NCBI GenBank assembly: GCA_030601965.1
Contig: JAUWAR010000033.1
Span: 1-11,806 of the forward strand
Length of the DNA stretch: 11,806 nt
Reading direction: 5' to 3'
From: a bacterium
GTDB taxonomy: Bacteria; Hydrothermota; UBA3073; JACQXS01; JAUWAR01
Shown: in pieces, positions 1 to 7,207 of the stretch
How the letters are laid out: each line of letters starts with the position of its first letter
Numbering within the stretch: position 1 is the stretch's first letter
Notes under the pieces: generated by a model
Told to the model about the DNA's origin: nothing
Databases searched by the model: none
What the model saw: the letters and a program-made list of their open reading frames with translations, nothing else
Position numbers and translations under genes: made by a program

Positions 1-705
1 ATTTCCTTTTATTCCTTCAAACTTATAAAAAACATTGTTTTTACCTGAGACCTTTATCTTAAATTCTTCCATTGTGTCAATAATATATATCCCCATCCTA
101 CCTACAGCGTATCTCTCACAGATAAAAGGATTTAGTGTAAAAGATGCACTATAGCCAGCATCCTTTGCAAGTTTTTTAATAGTATTATTATATCTTCCAA
201 AAGGATATGATAGATAATCAACTTTTTCCCCCAGTTTATCCTCTATAATCTTTTTTGAGTTTTCTATCTCCTCTTTTGCCTTGTTGACAGGTATTTTCGT
301 CAAATCTGGATGAGTTACAGTATGAGAGCCAAAGACAAAGCCTGCTCTCTGCATCTCTTTTATCTGTTCCCAATTCAAATGTCTAAATTTCTTAAAACCC
401 ACATTTACATCCCAGAGATTCTCTTTTCCTATATATCCGGCAATTATAAAAATAATAGCATTAAACCCATATTTCCTCAATAGGGGATAGGCATAAGTAT
501 AAATATTCTCATATCCATCATCAAAGGTAATTAAGAGTTGGGAGTTGGGAGTTGAGAGTTGAGAGTTGAAAAGTTCTTTAGAATTTATGGTTTTATAACC
601 ATTTTGATATAGATAGTGCATCTGGGATTCAAATTGGTGAGGAGTAACCCATGTGCCTCCCCATTCAAAGTTTGTGATTTTATGATAGACTAACGAGTTC
701 TTCAT
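1..705 (-). CDS. Polysaccharide deacetylase (NodB/CE4 family), 3' end cut by window
   Basis: The first 235 residues are present and the C-terminus lies beyond position 1. The family removes N- or O-acetyl groups from cell-wall or exopolysaccharide sugars using a metal held by Asp and two His. The sequence shows the family motifs in order: TFDDGY at 60-65 (catalytic/metal Asp62-Asp63), SHTVTHPDL at 127-135 (metal His128 and His132) and YPFGRYN at 167-173. The N-terminus LVYHKI is the usual first strand of this subgroup and no signal peptide is visible. I start at the ATG at 705, which overlaps the upstream glycosyltransferase by 26 bp in another frame; the next Met (29) would cut off the YHK strand. 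No clear ribosome site is seen, so coupling to the upstream gene is likely. Residues 47-57 are written by a heptamer tandem repeat. Context suggests an envelope polysaccharide or glycolipid substrate, but it cannot be named. Confidence 0.9.
   Translation of the reverse strand, partial: MKNSLVYHKITNFEWGGTWVTPHQFESQMHYLYQNGYKTINSKELFNSQLSTPNSQLLITFDDGYENIYTYAYPLLRKYGFNAIIFIIAGYIGKENLWDVNVGFKKFRHLNWEQIKEMQRAGFVFGSHTVTHPDLTKIPVNKAKEEIENSKKIIEDKLGEKVDYLSYPFGRYNNTIKKLAKDAGYSASFTLNPFICERYAVGRMGIYIIDTMEEFKIKVSGKNNVFYKFEGIKGN
535..569 (+). repeat. Heptamer tandem repeat (5 units) inside the deacetylase gene
   Basis: Five contiguous 7-bp units read GAGTTGG, GAGTTGG, GAGTTGA, GAGTTGA, GAGTTGA on the plus strand. 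They lie wholly within the coding region of the deacetylase and are translated from the other strand as an Asn/Ser/Gln/Leu-rich stretch directly before the TFDDGY motif. Heptamer arrays of this kind are comparable to the STRR repeats known from cyanobacteria. Confidence 0.9.
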
Positions 706-1777
706 AAATTTTTAGAATTCTTTGGGTTACTATTCCCCAGTCATATTGATGAAGAACTTTCTTCCTTGCATTTTCACCCAGTCTTTTTCTGAGAGATTTA
801 TTTATCAATAGTCTTTTGAGGGCATCTTTAAGAATATATGGATTTTCCTTTTCTACTATAATTCCTGTTTCTCCATCTTCTATTACCTCAGGCAGACCTC
901 CAACATCTGTTACCACAACAGGTTTTGCACATGACATAGCCTCAAGAGCCACGATTCCAAAACTCTCTCTTGCAATGGATGGAACTACCACAACATCTGC
1001 ATTATTATAATATTTTAATAATTCTTGATTTGGAATATATGATAGAAAAAGTGTTGAGTTCAGAATACCATAAGATTTGGCAAGGTGTATAAGTGTATCT
1101 TTAGACCTCCCCTCACCTGCTATTATAAGTCTCAAGTCTTCAATCTCTTTTTTTAGTAATGCAAAAGATTTAAGAAGTATATGGACACCTTTTCTTGGCA
1201 CAAGTCTCCCCACAAAAAGAATATTTGAGGGACCTGAAAGTCTTTTATTGGAAGGTTTAAAGAATTCTGCATCTACGCCATTTGGTATTACAATCCTTTT
1301 ATCTTTTAGAAAAATAGAGACAAACTTATCAGCAGATTTACTTACTGATATTATTTTATCGGCCATTGGTAGAAGGCATTTCTGAGGAAGAGAAAGCCTC
1401 CAGAGAAATTTCCAATCGCTCTTGAACGGCAGGGTATGATTTGTAATTACGGCAGGAATACCAAGTCTTTTAGCAATGTAAAGAGCCTCAAGAGAAATCG
1501 GTGTAAATATATGATGGATATGCACGATATCAAAATTTCCATTCTTCAATAATCTCCCGAGTTGGCTATACTTAGGTGGAAATGCAATGTTAGTAAAAGG
1601 TGATGAAAGATAGTGAACAGGGAACTTTTCTTGTGTTAAATACTTTTTTTCTCTTTTCTTGCATATTACAGTAATTTTATGCCCCATTTTATGTAGTCTT
1701 CGTGCGAGTTCCCTGACATGCATCTGAACCCCACCTGGTTCAGAGAAATTCCATTCAAGTACAAGTGCAATTCTCAT
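680..1777 (-). CDS. GT4-family glycosyltransferase (PimA-like N-terminus)
   Basis: This 365-residue GT-B protein transfers a sugar from a nucleotide donor, probably to a membrane lipid or growing glycan on the cytoplasmic face. The N-terminal Rossmann domain carries the glycine loop PGGVQMHVRELARRL at 14-28 and an HIHH segment at 87-90. The C-terminal domain (from about 185) has FVGRLVPRKG at 188-197 and the EX7E motif ESFGIVALE at 271-279, followed by GGLPEVIEDGETG, all typical of GT4. The wording of the glycine loop resembles phosphatidylinositol mannosyltransferase PimA, but the acceptor cannot be read from the sequence. It starts 13 bp after the acyltransferase stop with no obvious ribosome site and overlaps the deacetylase by 26 bp, so it sits inside an envelope operon. 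Confidence 0.93.
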   Translation of the reverse strand: MRIALVLEWNFSEPGGVQMHVRELARRLHKMGHKITVICKKREKKYLTQEKFPVHYLSSPFTNIAFPPKYSQLGRLLKNGNFDIVHIHHIFTPISLEALYIAKRLGIPAVITNHTLPFKSDWKFLWRLSLPQKCLLPMADKIISVSKSADKFVSIFLKDKRIVIPNGVDAEFFKPSNKRLSGPSNILFVGRLVPRKGVHILLKSFALLKKEIEDLRLIIAGEGRSKDTLIHLAKSYGILNSTLFLSYIPNQELLKYYNNADVVVVPSIARESFGIVALEAMSCAKPVVVTDVGGLPEVIEDGETGIIVEKENPYILKDALKRLLINKSLRKRLGENARKKVLHQYDWGIVTQRILKIYEELVSLS

Positions 1778-1790
1778 TACTACGCAATAG

Positions 1791-2645
1791 TTATTGCCAT
1801 TTCATATCAAATACATGCCATTGTGTAGGATAGTCTCGTATCTTTTTCTCTAATCTTTGTGCGATTATTTGGGTCAATGCAGATATATCTTTGCTTAACT
1901 TATTGGTTGGTGTGAACTTGATAGCAGGTTCTATTGTGCATATATATCTCCCACGAGGTGTACCTCTGTTTTCTCTTACAAAGAATGCGGGAACTATGTG
2001 TGCTCCTGTTTTTAATGATAGAAGTGCAGGACCTTTTGGCAAATAGGCCCTTGTGCCTAAGAAATTTACTTCTATACCATTTTTAGTAATGTCTCTATCT
2101 CCTAAAAGAATAAGGATTTCTCCATCTCTTAATACCTTTAATGACTTTTGTATAGAGTTTCTCTGTTCCAATCCTATTATATTCATTCCTGTTTTAGCTC
2201 TAATTTTGTTATAGAGCATATACATTTTTTCTCCTCCAGCAGGTTCTGTAATAGCAGAAATTTTATATCCCAGAGAGGTAAGGAAACATCCTCCCATATC
2301 CCAGTTTCCAAAATGTGCAGTTACAAAGATTACTCCCTTTTTTAATGCAAGTGCCTTATCAAGATTTAAGAATTCTTGGGCTTTTGCAATTTTTTGAATT
2401 TTTTGTCTTGTCATAGAAGGAATTGCGAGAAAGTCTTTATAATCAAGTGCAAAGTTGATAAACGTTTCCTTTAAGAGTTTCTTGTCATATGTCCCAAGAT
2501 TCACCAGATTTTCTTTGATTATTTGTTTTCTATTTCGCAGGAATGGATAGACAAGATTGACGACAATAATTGTAAGAAGGTAAGCAACAAATTCAGGAAG
2601 GATTTTTCTGAGGATTATACCAATTCTTATAAAATAGTATTTCAA
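1791..2645 (-). CDS. LpxL/HtrB/PatA-family lysophospholipid-like acyltransferase
   Basis: This 284-residue protein belongs to the bacterial lipid A biosynthesis acyltransferase family, which moves an acyl chain onto a lipid A precursor or a PIM-type glycolipid at the inner membrane. The catalytic HX4D motif is HFGNWD at 111-116. A hydrophobic N-terminal segment (about 17-36) anchors it. Conserved blocks follow: LLGDRDITKNGIEVNFLG at 180-197, PKGPALL at 203-209, and a tail YPTQWHVFDMKW. The DRD..GVEV-type block reads to me more like actinobacterial PatA than E. coli LpxL, and the next gene has a PimA-like start. The start is a TTG at 2645, the first possible codon after an in-frame stop, and it lies inside a 16-bp tandem duplication. 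A short upstream frame ends on this TTG, so initiation may depend on coupling. Function as acyltransferase is firm; the substrate is not. Confidence 0.9.
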   Translation of the reverse strand: MKYYFIRIGIILRKILPEFVAYLLTIIVVNLVYPFLRNRKQIIKENLVNLGTYDKKLLKETFINFALDYKDFLAIPSMTRQKIQKIAKAQEFLNLDKALALKKGVIFVTAHFGNWDMGGCFLTSLGYKISAITEPAGGEKMYMLYNKIRAKTGMNIIGLEQRNSIQKSLKVLRDGEILILLGDRDITKNGIEVNFLGTRAYLPKGPALLSLKTGAHIVPAFFVRENRGTPRGRYICTIEPAIKFTPTNKLSKDISALTQIIAQRLEKKIRDYPTQWHVFDMKWQ

Positions 2646-2680
2646 GACACAGATTTTTCAAGACACAGATTGCACAGATT
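2640..2680 (+). repeat. 16-bp perfect tandem duplication over the acyltransferase start
   Basis: The unit TTTCAAGACACAGATT occurs twice without a mismatch at 2640-2655 and 2656-2671, followed by a partial third copy (CACAGATT at 2673-2680). The first copy runs into the acyltransferase gene and supplies its TTG start and second codon. The ATCTGTG core on the minus strand recurs loosely after the NYN gene near 11607-11622. Confidence 0.9.
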
Positions 2681-2698
2681 TAAATAGATTTTAGCCAT
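2642..2698 (-). CDS. Possible 18-codon leader frame before the acyltransferase
   Basis: An ATG at 2698 is preceded by GAGG (minus strand, 2706-2703) at short spacing and opens an 18-residue frame beginning MAKIYLNL. Its TGA stop (2644-2642) overlaps the TTG start of the acyltransferase as TTGA, the geometry of a translationally coupled pair. Most of the frame is made of the repeat, so it resembles nothing I know. It may be a coupling leader, the relic of the gene's original start, or chance. Confidence 0.3.
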   Translation of the reverse strand: MAKIYLNLCNLCLEKSVS

Positions 2699-2714
2699 TT
2701 TACCTCAGATGGGA

Positions 2715-3620
2715 TTATTTCTTTTTCTTGTATATAGGGGAGGGGGAAACTCTTTCCCATTCAACTACAAGTGCAGAGAGTATGTATATAGAGGAATAAG
2801 TTCCAGCAATGATTCCAACAAGTAAGGCAAATGCAAAGTCGTGAATTACCCTGCCACCAAAAATAAATAGTGCTGTGACCACAAAGAGTGTCGTTAATGA
2901 AGTAATTATTGTTCTTGAAAGGGTCTGATTTATGCTTGTATTCGCAATATCTTCAAATACCTTTCCTCGCATTGCCTTGGTATTCTCTCTAATTCGGTCT
3001 GATAAAACTATAGAGTCATTGATGGAATAACCTATAATTGTGAGTAAGGCAGCTATTATTGAGGATGTAAATTCTTTATTGAATAGGGATAATACGCCAA
3101 TAGTTATGATGACATCGTGAATTAAAGCAACAACCGCTCCAACACCAAGCCTGAAAGTAAATCTGATAGAAACATATATAAGCATTACAATCATTCCCAA
3201 AAGTACGACCAAGAGGGCTTTCTGTTGAAGGTTTCTTGAAATAGAAGGTCCCACCATCTCTACCCGCTCAATTTGAGGTATATTTGGTTTAGAAAAAGCA
3301 GATTTTATTTTCTTCCCAATATCCTCTCCAATAGTGCCCTGTGTCCTTATAAGGAAATTATATTTCGTTTCTTTTACTTCTTGAATAACGCTATTTTCCA
3401 ATCCAATATTTGCAAGTGCTGCTCTTATATCTACTACGAGAATTTCTTGAGCAAAGTGAATCTCACAAAGTGTTCCTCCCGTAAAATCTATGCCATAATT
3501 TAGCCCTTTATGAGTGATAAGAGAGACAATCCCAACAATAATGATTGCACCAGATAGTGCAAAAGCCAATTTCCTTACACCAAGGAAATTGATATTTGGA
3601 TTTTTTAAGAGGGTAATCAT
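2715..3620 (-). CDS. secF: Protein translocase subunit SecF
   Basis: At 301 residues this is the usual length for separate SecF. With SecD it forms the membrane complex that uses the proton gradient to help the SecYEG channel complete protein export and recycle SecA. The first membrane segment is at about 17-36, followed by the signature GIDFTGGTL at 43-51, a periplasmic P1 domain, and five more membrane helices from about 134. The conserved SIGYSINDSIVLSDRIREN-type block is at 197-213. The gene starts at an ATG whose first bases overlap the secD stop (ATGA), as is normal for this pair. It ends in four lysines, 70 bp before the acyltransferase. Confidence 0.98.
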   Translation of the reverse strand: MITLLKNPNINFLGVRKLAFALSGAIIIVGIVSLITHKGLNYGIDFTGGTLCEIHFAQEILVVDIRAALANIGLENSVIQEVKETKYNFLIRTQGTIGEDIGKKIKSAFSKPNIPQIERVEMVGPSISRNLQQKALLVVLLGMIVMLIYVSIRFTFRLGVGAVVALIHDVIITIGVLSLFNKEFTSSIIAALLTIIGYSINDSIVLSDRIRENTKAMRGKVFEDIANTSINQTLSRTIITSLTTLFVVTALFIFGGRVIHDFAFALLVGIIAGTYSSIYILSALVVEWERVSPSPIYKKKK

Positions 3621-5182
3621 ATTAATAGTCTTTTTACTGGAAATCTTGAGGTAAAGAAATCAATTATAAGCCTTGTGATGACAATGGCTGTAAAGAAACT
3701 TGCCACAATACCAATTGAGAGTGTTACAGCAAATCCTCTTATTGGACCTGTGCCAAAATAGTAAAGTATTAAGGCTGCAAGAAATGTTGTCATATTCGCA
3801 TCTAAAATTGTTCTAAATGCCCTTGAATAGCCGGTTGAAATTGCTGCTCTCATTGTCTTTCCTGTCCTGAGTTCCTCTCTTATTCGTTCAAATATAAGGA
3901 CATTGGCATCTACTGCAGTGCCGATAACAAGGATAATGCCTGCCAGTCCCGGTAGGGTGAGCGTTGCTTTAAACCCTGAAAGAATAGCGAAGAGGAATAA
4001 TAGATTTAAGAACAGTGCGAAGTTTGCAACTAATCCACAAGCACTGTAATATATTATCATAAAGGCAAGAACAATTATTCCTCCGATGTATATAGACCGT
4101 ATGCCACTTTTTATTGAATCTGCGCCAAGACTTGCCCCAACCGACTTTTCGAAAACTGGTTTTACAGGCGCGGGTAAGGCACCTGCCCTTATAATAAGTG
4201 CTAAATCATGTGCGTCTTCGAAGGAAGTACCTCCCATTTCAATCATAGACCTGCCACCGGCAATCCTTTCTACTACTACAGGAGCAGATTGAACTACATT
4301 ATCAAGCACAATAGCAATTCTTTTTCCTACATTTTGTCCAGTTATCCTTGCCCAGTCTCTTCTTGCTCTGGCAGTCATAGTTAGATCAACCTTTGAACCC
4401 ATTGGATTTTTCTCTGTACCTATTCCTGCCTGGGCATTAACAATGGCGTCTCCTTTAAGAGCCGCCTCTTTTTTAACAAGGAGAACCTCCCTGGATTTCA
4501 GTCCTTCACGTTCCTCTGGTTTAGAAAAAAGAAATTCTGCACCCTCCGGGATAAGTTCTTTTACCACATCTTTTCCAAGATATTCCTTCATCAGTTCTAC
4601 ATCGGTTTCTACTATTCTGCCTCTATAAATCAAACCAAGAAGTGGATTTTCAAGAATTTCAAGTGTATCTTCTGTTCCGAGGCGGGCCTCCTCTTTTTTG
4701 AGAACCTCATAGAGAGCCTCATCCATCTCTTTCAAGAGCTCTTGAGTGGTTTCGTCTTTTTCTACAAGTCTGAACTCAAGCTGGGCAGTCCTGCCAATAA
4801 TCTCCTTTGCCCTTTCTCTGTCAACTACACCAGGTAGTTCTATAATAATTTTATCTGTTCCCTGTCTTGCTATTATTGGTTCTGATACTCCAAACTGGTC
4901 TATTCTATTTCGTATAATCTCAAGTGCTCTATCCCTTGCACCTTCCTTTTCTTCATCTTTTAGTTTTGACATATCCACTTGTAGAACAAGATGCATACCC
5001 CCTTGTAAATCCAGGCCAAGATTAATTGACCTACTTGCGAGTTTCTTTAGTTCTGACTTTGACATGGAGACTTTATCTTCAGAAGAGAGATGTGTATATC
5101 TCCAGGTATAAGAAAGTTGCCACAGGGCAAGGAGAATAGCAATAATTACTACTATTGTTTTGGGTAGGAGTTTGGGTTTCAT
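3617..5182 (-). CDS. secD: Protein translocase subunit SecD
   Basis: With the ATG at 5182 the protein is 521 residues. It is the large partner of SecF in the Sec auxiliary complex of the inner membrane. A first membrane segment at about 9-23 is followed by LGLDLQGGMHLVLQVD at 55-70, the SecD signature, then a large periplasmic domain. A charged stretch around 142-185 may be a lineage-specific extension. The C-terminal half holds five membrane helices and the conserved AVDANVLIFERIREE block at 423-437. An in-frame TTG at 5221 would add 13 residues, but it lies exactly on a consensus -35 box, so I prefer the ATG. That choice leaves almost no 5' untranslated leader. It heads the envelope operon secD-secF-acyltransferase-glycosyltransferase-deacetylase and is divergent from gap. 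Confidence 0.97.
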   Translation of the reverse strand: MKPKLLPKTIVVIIAILLALWQLSYTWRYTHLSSEDKVSMSKSELKKLASRSINLGLDLQGGMHLVLQVDMSKLKDEEKEGARDRALEIIRNRIDQFGVSEPIIARQGTDKIIIELPGVVDRERAKEIIGRTAQLEFRLVEKDETTQELLKEMDEALYEVLKKEEARLGTEDTLEILENPLLGLIYRGRIVETDVELMKEYLGKDVVKELIPEGAEFLFSKPEEREGLKSREVLLVKKEAALKGDAIVNAQAGIGTEKNPMGSKVDLTMTARARRDWARITGQNVGKRIAIVLDNVVQSAPVVVERIAGGRSMIEMGGTSFEDAHDLALIIRAGALPAPVKPVFEKSVGASLGADSIKSGIRSIYIGGIIVLAFMIIYYSACGLVANFALFLNLLFLFAILSGFKATLTLPGLAGIILVIGTAVDANVLIFERIREELRTGKTMRAAISTGYSRAFRTILDANMTTFLAALILYYFGTGPIRGFAVTLSIGIVASFFTAIVITRLIIDFFTSRFPVKRLLI

Positions 5183-5192
5183 GGAAAAACGA

Positions 5193-5221
5193 ATAATATT
5201 AGAACTCTTTTTCCTTGTCAA
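5193..5221 (-). promoter_or_regulatory. Sigma-70 type promoter for the secD operon
   Basis: On the minus strand a perfect -35 box TTGACA (5221-5216) and a -10 box TATTAT (5198-5193) are separated by 17 bp. The expected transcription start is near 5186, only about 1-5 nt before the secD ATG at 5182. Confidence 0.8.
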
Positions 5222-5238
5222 GAATTATTAAAAAAATC

Positions 5239-5266
5239 TTGACATCTTTATAAAATCGTCTATCTT
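5239..5266 (+). promoter_or_regulatory. Sigma-70 type promoter for the gap-rpsF-ssb-rpsR operon
   Basis: A perfect -35 box TTGACA (5239-5244) is followed after 16 bp by TATCTT (5261-5266). It diverges from the secD promoter, with only 17 bp between the two -35 boxes, and would give a leader of about 60 nt before gap. Confidence 0.65.
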
Positions 5267-5292
5267 AACTTTGTCTTTAAAATTTATTTGAT

Positions 5293-5317
5293 ATTTGGAT
5301 TTTGAAATTTGGATTTT
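5293..5317 (+). repeat. Two copies of an 11-bp word in the gap leader
   Basis: ATTTGGATTTT occurs at 5293-5303 and again at 5307-5317, a 14-bp period, just upstream of the gap ribosome site. It is another small tandem-repeat type and would lie in the untranslated leader. Confidence 0.7.
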
Positions 5318-5334
5318 TTTGACCAGGGGGTATT

Positions 5335-6327
5335 ATGAAGGTAGGGATTAATGGATTTGGAAGAATTGGCAGACTTGTATTCAGAGCATCTATAGATGAC
5401 CCCGATTTTGAGATTGTTGGTATAAATGATATCACAGATGCAAAGACACTTGCCCATCTTTTGAAATATGATTCTACTTACGGGATTCTAAAGGCTGAAG
5501 TCAAAGCAGTTGATAGTTCTATTGTTGTAAATGGCAAGGAATATCCTGTATCTGTAATAAAGGACCCTGCTGAACTTCCATGGAAAGATTTGGGTGCCGA
5601 GTATATTGTTGAATCCACAGGGATTTTTAGAAGTGCTGATAAAGCAGGATTACATCTTAAGGCTGGTGCCTCTAAGGTAATAATTTCTGCTCCTGCCAAG
5701 GGTGGGGATGTCTGCACCATTGTTCTTGGAGTAAATGAGGAAATATATGACCCGGAAAAAGATAATATTATTTCTAACGCATCTTGCACCACAAATTGTT
5801 TTGCCCCTATGGCGAAGGTATTAAATGATGCAATTGGTATAGAAAAGGGGTTTATGACAACTATTCATTCATATACTGGCGACCAGAGATTATTAGACGC
5901 TCCTCATAAGGACTTGAGACGTGCAAGGTCTGCGGCTTGTTCTATTATTCCAACTACTACAGGAGCAGCAAAGGCAGTGGGAATTGTTATTCCTGAATTA
6001 AAAGGTCGGTTAAATGGAATTGCTGTAAGGGTTCCCACGATAGATGCCTCACTTGTTGATTTTACCTGTATTGCAAAAAGAGAAACTACTGTGGAAGAGG
6101 TAAATAATCTTTTCAAAAGGGCTTCAGAGGGGTCAAGGTATATTGAGTATCTTGAAGAAGAGCTTGTCTCTTGTGATATTATCGGAAATCCTCATTCTTC
6201 AATATTTGACCCATTTGAGACGTTTTGCAATGGTAATCTTGTAAAAGTTCTTGCCTGGTATGATAATGAATATGGATATGCACAGAGAGTAATAGATTTG
6301 ATTAAATATATGGAGGGAAGAAAATGA
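5335..6327 (+). CDS. gap: Glyceraldehyde-3-phosphate dehydrogenase, type I
   Basis: This 330-residue enzyme converts glyceraldehyde 3-phosphate, phosphate and NAD+ to 1,3-bisphosphoglycerate in cytoplasmic glycolysis. The NAD-binding start is VGINGFGRIGR at 3-13, and Asp32 after a beta strand favours NAD over NADP. The catalytic motif NASCTTNCFAP is at 148-158 with Cys151; His178 is the base partner in TTIHSYTGDQ. The tail YDNEYGYAQRV is standard. The ATG follows a strong AGGGGG ribosome site (5325-5330) at about 4 nt. Its stop overlaps the rpsF start (ATGA). Joining glycolytic gap to an rpsF-ssb-rpsR ribosomal cluster is not the common arrangement and implies co-expression from the same promoter. 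Confidence 0.98.
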   Translation: MKVGINGFGRIGRLVFRASIDDPDFEIVGINDITDAKTLAHLLKYDSTYGILKAEVKAVDSSIVVNGKEYPVSVIKDPAELPWKDLGAEYIVESTGIFRSADKAGLHLKAGASKVIISAPAKGGDVCTIVLGVNEEIYDPEKDNIISNASCTTNCFAPMAKVLNDAIGIEKGFMTTIHSYTGDQRLLDAPHKDLRRARSAACSIIPTTTGAAKAVGIVIPELKGRLNGIAVRVPTIDASLVDFTCIAKRETTVEEVNNLFKRASEGSRYIEYLEEELVSCDIIGNPHSSIFDPFETFCNGNLVKVLAWYDNEYGYAQRVIDLIKYMEGRK

Positions 6328-6665
6328 TAAGAAATTATGAAAATCTCACTATTTTTGACCCAGAGGTTGGAGAGGAAAAGATAGACAGTGATATAGAGGA
6401 TTTAAAAAAGGTAATAACAAAAGGAAAAGGAGAGATATTCTCTGTTGAGAAGTGGGGATTAAGAGAATTTGCCTATCCTATAAATAAGAAAAAGCAAGGG
6501 TTTTATGTGCTCACATATTTCAAACTGGACCCAAAAGGGTTGAAGAAAGTGTATGAGAAATTCAAGTTTGATGAGAATATTATGAGGTATATCATTGTAG
6601 AGGGCGAAAAGCCGAAAGAAGATAAAAAGATTGGTAGAATAGGCGTCTCGCCTGTTCAAGAATAG
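6324..6665 (+). CDS. rpsF: 30S ribosomal protein S6
   Basis: This 113-residue protein binds 16S rRNA with S18 in the platform of the small subunit. The sequence shows the S6 fold markers: an N-terminal RNYENLTIFDPE strand, a KWGLREFAYPINKKKQGFYVLTYF block at about 43-66, and a NIMRYIIVEGEKP strand near the end. It overlaps the gap stop by 4 bp, so translation is probably coupled, and is followed after 8 bp by ssb with AGGAGGTG as the ribosome site. The rpsF-ssb-rpsR order is the classic bacterial arrangement and supports the assignment. Confidence 0.97.
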   Translation: MIRNYENLTIFDPEVGEEKIDSDIEDLKKVITKGKGEIFSVEKWGLREFAYPINKKKQGFYVLTYFKLDPKGLKKVYEKFKFDENIMRYIIVEGEKPKEDKKIGRIGVSPVQE

Positions 6666-6673
6666 GAGGTGAA

Positions 6674-7207
6674 ATGGCAGAGTATAGAGTTCCAAATATA
6701 AACAGGATTCATATAACAGGGAATCTTACACACGACCCTGAACTCAGATATACGCCTGAGGGTCAGCCTGTTTGCAGTTTCAACATTGCCAATACCCATA
6801 GATATTTAGATAAAAAGACAAATGAATGGACAGATGCTCCTACAACCTTTGTAAAAGTTACTACTTGGGGACAGACTGCAGAGAGAATGGGTAGTACATT
6901 ACACAAAGGAAATGCTGTATATGTAGAGGGAGACCTTCGGACTAATTCCTGGGAGACTCCGCAGGGAGAAAAACGAAGCACTATAGAGATTCACGCGTTA
7001 AGAGTTCAAAATTTGAATAAAGTAACAGCGGGAGAACAGGGAGTAGAAGGAGAAACCCAAGAAGTTAAAGAGCCTGAGCTTAAGCAACACGAGGAGCAAG
7101 AAGTTCCAAAGACTGAAGAGCCGAAGGTTAATAAACCTAAAGATGAGAAACTCTCAAAGAATAAGGAGGATATGAAAGATGCGTCCGAAGAAGACTTACC
7201 GTTCTAA
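6674..7207 (+). CDS. ssb: Single-stranded DNA-binding protein
   Basis: This 177-residue protein coats single-stranded DNA during replication and repair and recruits partners through its tail. Residues about 7-115 form the OB fold (NRIHITGNLTHDPELRYTPEG, then FVKVTTWGQTAERMG and KGNAVYVEGDLRTNSWE). A Glu/Lys/Pro-rich flexible linker follows and ends in the acidic tip EEDLPF, the protein-interaction tail. The ATG has a strong AGGAGGTG site just before it. The last 29 bp, which encode the acidic tip, are also read in the +1 frame as the start of rpsR, so the end of this gene is under double coding constraint. Confidence 0.97.
   Translation: MAEYRVPNINRIHITGNLTHDPELRYTPEGQPVCSFNIANTHRYLDKKTNEWTDAPTTFVKVTTWGQTAERMGSTLHKGNAVYVEGDLRTNSWETPQGEKRSTIEIHALRVQNLNKVTAGEQGVEGETQEVKEPELKQHEEQEVPKTEEPKVNKPKDEKLSKNKEDMKDASEEDLPF
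7163..7170 (+). promoter_or_regulatory. Ribosome binding site of rpsR inside ssb
   Basis: AAGGAGGA lies in the ssb coding region. It ends one base before an in-frame ssb ATG (7172), which is too close, and 8 nt before the rpsR ATG (7179), which is ideal. It therefore fixes the rpsR start within ssb. Confidence 0.85.

Noticed and set aside
3617..5221. TTG at 5221 as the secD start
   Set aside because: It coincides with a consensus -35 box, so the codon would not be transcribed from that promoter. The ATG at 5182 fits the first membrane helix better.
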